A stretch of 8,051 bases of DNA from Hydrogenothermaceae bacterium. Its GTDB lineage: Bacteria; Aquificota; Aquificia; Aquificales; Hydrogenothermaceae. A program made the translations under genes and the position numbers. The number at the start of each line of letters is the position of its first letter. Positions within the stretch are counted from its first letter, which is position 1. Shown here in pieces: positions 6,429-8,051 of the stretch. The notes under the pieces were generated by a model. It was not told the DNA's origin. It searched no databases and was given only the letters and a program-made list of their open reading frames with translations. The DNA lies in assembly GCA_012961365.1 (NCBI GenBank), contig DTZN01000077.1, positions 1 to 8,051 on the forward strand. Direction: 5' to 3'.

Positions 6429-6881
6429 TTAAAAGTTTTTCCACATAGACACAAATTGGTCTATTGGTTTGGGATTGTGTGCTTGGTGCTTATGTTCTGT
6501 TCCTGTATAAACTTTGAGCCTTTTCATAAATCTTTTTTGAAGTTTGTTTTTAGGAAGCATCCTTTCTACAGCAAGTTTAATAACTTCCTCTGGTTTGTGT
6601 TCCAACATCCATTGTAAAGTTCTAACTTTTAACCCACCTGGTCTGTTTGTATGTTTTTGATAAAGCTTATCTGTTAATTTTTTACCTGTAACTTTAATTT
6701 TGTCTGCATTTAAAACTATTACAAAATCCCCTACATCCATGTCAGGTTGAAAGTAAGGCTTGTGTTTACCTCTTAAAATATTTGCTATTAAAGTTGCAAG
6801 TCTTCCTAAGGTTTTTCCTGATGCATCAACTACATACCATTCTCTTTTTATTTCTTCTACTTTTGGACGATAAGTTTTCAT
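6429..6881 (-). CDS. rplM: 50S ribosomal protein L13
   Basis: A 150-aa L13, an early-assembling large-subunit protein. Family motifs are WYVVDASGKTLGRLAT at 15-30, RGKHKPYFQPDMDVGDFVIV at 38-57, ADKIKVTGKK at 59-68, KHTNRPGG at 76-83, RMLPKNKLQKRFMKRLKVY at 107-125 and the terminal AHNPKPID stretch. The length is usual (about 142-150). The ATG at 6879-6881 has AAGGAG (6891-6896 on the plus strand) at a 9-nt spacing. It is the first gene after a near-consensus promoter (6925-6953) and heads rplM-rpsI-argC-yjbQ. No known L13 leader structure is evident in the short 5' untranslated region. Confidence 0.97.
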   Translation of the reverse strand: MKTYRPKVEEIKREWYVVDASGKTLGRLATLIANILRGKHKPYFQPDMDVGDFVIVLNADKIKVTGKKLTDKLYQKHTNRPGGLKVRTLQWMLEHKPEEVIKLAVERMLPKNKLQKRFMKRLKVYTGTEHKHQAHNPKPIDQFVSMWKNF

Positions 6882-6924
6882 ATACCAGCACTCCTTCCTT
6901 ATTTTACAGTATTACAGAAAGAAT

Positions 6925-6953
6925 ATTATCTTATATTTAAGGGTTTATGTCAA
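6925..6953 (-). promoter_or_regulatory. Predicted strong sigma70-type promoter of the rplM operon
   Basis: On the minus strand, a perfect TTGACA -35 (6948-6953) is followed after exactly 17 nt by GATAAT (6925-6930), one mismatch from TATAAT. Transcription would begin near 6918, giving a leader of about 37 nt. It lies just after the aminotransferase stop codon (6960), so the ribosomal genes probably have their own strong promoter. Readthrough from upstream stays possible because no terminator hairpin is visible between the two genes. Confidence 0.75.
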
Positions 6954-6959
6954 ATTTTG

Positions 6960-8051
6960 CTAGGTTAAATTTTTTAAAGCTTCTTTTATACGGTTTATTC
7001 CCTCTTTTATATTTTCCATAGATGTAGCATAAGACATTCTAATATAACCTTCTGCTCCAAATGCTGAACCTGGAACAACTGCTACTTTTGCTTTTTCAAG
7101 GAGAAAACTTGCAAAATCTATATCATTTTTGATAACTCCTTTTATATAGCTTGAAATGTTTGGAAAAACATAAAATGCTCCTTCTGGTTTAATACATTTA
7201 ATCCCTTCTATGCTATTTAACTCTTCTACTATATAGTCTCTTCTTTTTCTAAACTCTTCCCTCATAATTGCAGGAAATTTACCTTTATCTTTTAAAGCTT
7301 CTAACGCACCATATTGAGCAAAGGAAGTTGGATTTGAAACTGTTTGTCCTTGCATTGTTGCTATAGCTTTTGTATAAATCTCTGGAGCTGCTACCCAGCC
7401 AAGTCTCCAACCTGTCATAGAATATGATTTTGAAAATGCCCCAACTGTGAATGTAATATTTTTCACTTCTTCCCCTAAAGAAGCAATAGATATATGCTCT
7501 TCATCATAAGAAAATTCTTCATAACATTCATCAGAAATAATTAAAATATTATTCGAAACGCAAAAGTCCGCTATTTTTTCAAGTTCTTTTCTTGGTATTA
7601 CTGCACCAGTTGGATTAGATGGAGTGTTTATAACAACTGCTTTTGTGTTTTCTGATAGGTTTTCTTCTAAAATATCAACTGTTAAAACAAAACCATTTTC
7701 TTCCTTGGTCATAGGAGTAATTGGAATTCCATCACATAGTTTTATTTGCTCTGTATAAGAAACCCAGTATGGAGCAGGGACAATAACTTCATCTCCGGGA
7801 TTTAGTATTACAGAAAATATTTCATAAAGTCCCATTTTTGCTCCGGGGGTTATAACAATTTCTGAAGGTTTATAATCTATTTTGTTTTTCTCTTTTAATT
7901 TTTGAGCAACGCCTTCTCTTAATTCTGGAATACCTGCTGATGGTGTGTATTTAGTTTTTCCTTCTTTTAATGCTTTTATTGCTCCTTCTTTAACAAAGTC
8001 TGGAGTATCAAAATCTGGTTCACCTGCACCAAATCCAATAACATCTATCCC
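6960..8051 (-). CDS. aspC: Aspartate aminotransferase-type class I PLP aminotransferase, lacking its N-terminus at the window edge
   Basis: The reading frame stays open from 8051 to the TAG stop at 6960, giving 363 residues; about 25-30 N-terminal residues lie outside the window. It is a fold-type I PLP enzyme of the subgroup that includes thermophile aspartate aminotransferases. Visible motifs in window numbering (residue 1 at 8051) are GFGAGEPDFDTP at 6-17, KYTPSAGIPELRE at 33-45, the NTPSNPTG segment near 142-149 (the Asn contacting PLP and the substrate carboxylate), SDECYEEF near 173-180 (Asp to the pyridine nitrogen), and SKSYSMTGWRLGW near 207-219. The Schiff-base lysine there is K208, codon 7428-7430. 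The conserved C-terminal arginine appears in YIRMSYATS. The role is probably aspartate/oxaloacetate transamination, but related enzymes accept prephenate or aromatic substrates. The internal ATG at 7835 is not the true start. Confidence 0.93.
   Translation of the reverse strand, partial: GIDVIGFGAGEPDFDTPDFVKEGAIKALKEGKTKYTPSAGIPELREGVAQKLKEKNKIDYKPSEIVITPGAKMGLYEIFSVILNPGDEVIVPAPYWVSYTEQIKLCDGIPITPMTKEENGFVLTVDILEENLSENTKAVVINTPSNPTGAVIPRKELEKIADFCVSNNILIISDECYEEFSYDEEHISIASLGEEVKNITFTVGAFSKSYSMTGWRLGWVAAPEIYTKAIATMQGQTVSNPTSFAQYGALEALKDKGKFPAIMREEFRKRRDYIVEELNSIEGIKCIKPEGAFYVFPNISSYIKGVIKNDIDFASFLLEKAKVAVVPGSAFGAEGYIRMSYATSMENIKEGINRIKEALKNLT

Noticed and set aside
7833..7835. ATG at 7833-7835 (minus strand) as the aminotransferase start
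   Set aside because: The frame continues upstream to the window edge with conserved family sequence (GAGEPDF, KYTPSAG), so this Met is internal.

Overview
The window reads as a piece of a low-GC, Gram-negative, autotrophic thermophile, most likely a member of the Aquificales (Sulfurihydrogenibium- or Persephonella-like). This is inferred from three things: a CO2-fixation-type 2-oxoacid:ferredoxin oxidoreductase operon that starts with an unusual accessory subunit of the kind known from Hydrogenobacter and Aquifex, strongly AT-rich coding sequence with Lys/Ile-rich proteins, and an LPS-heptosyltransferase-type enzyme that implies an outer membrane. The species cannot be fixed from the sequence alone.

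Left part (1-2960, all minus strand): an operon transcribed leftwards in the order accessory subunit (239 aa), alpha, beta, gamma (gamma is cut by the window edge). Every gene has a strong AGGAGG-type ribosome binding site, and gaps are 31 to 45 nt. Together these genes build a pyruvate (or possibly 2-oxoglutarate):ferredoxin oxidoreductase. In an organism using the reductive TCA cycle it would run in the carboxylating direction. No ferredoxin-like delta subunit is visible here, so it must lie downstream of gamma, lie elsewhere, or be absent.

Centre (2961-3260): a 300-bp divergent intergenic region with a good sigma70-type promoter on each strand. An imperfect 27-bp inverted repeat sits on the -35 and spacer of the leftward promoter and looks like an operator. 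To the right (3261-4543, plus strand) is a two-gene unit: a small TPR protein and a glycosyltransferase family 9 enzyme that starts at TTG inside the TPR stop codon region (TTGA overlap).

Right part (4530-6881, minus strand): rplM-rpsI-argC-yjbQ-like, a tight run with a near-consensus promoter in front of rplM. It mixes two ribosomal proteins, an arginine-biosynthesis enzyme and a YjbQ-family protein. Its last gene overlaps the glycosyltransferase tail to tail by 14 bp. The window ends inside an aspartate-aminotransferase-type gene (6960 to past 8051) on the same strand, upstream of rplM. No tRNA, rRNA, CRISPR array, insertion sequence or phage signature was seen.
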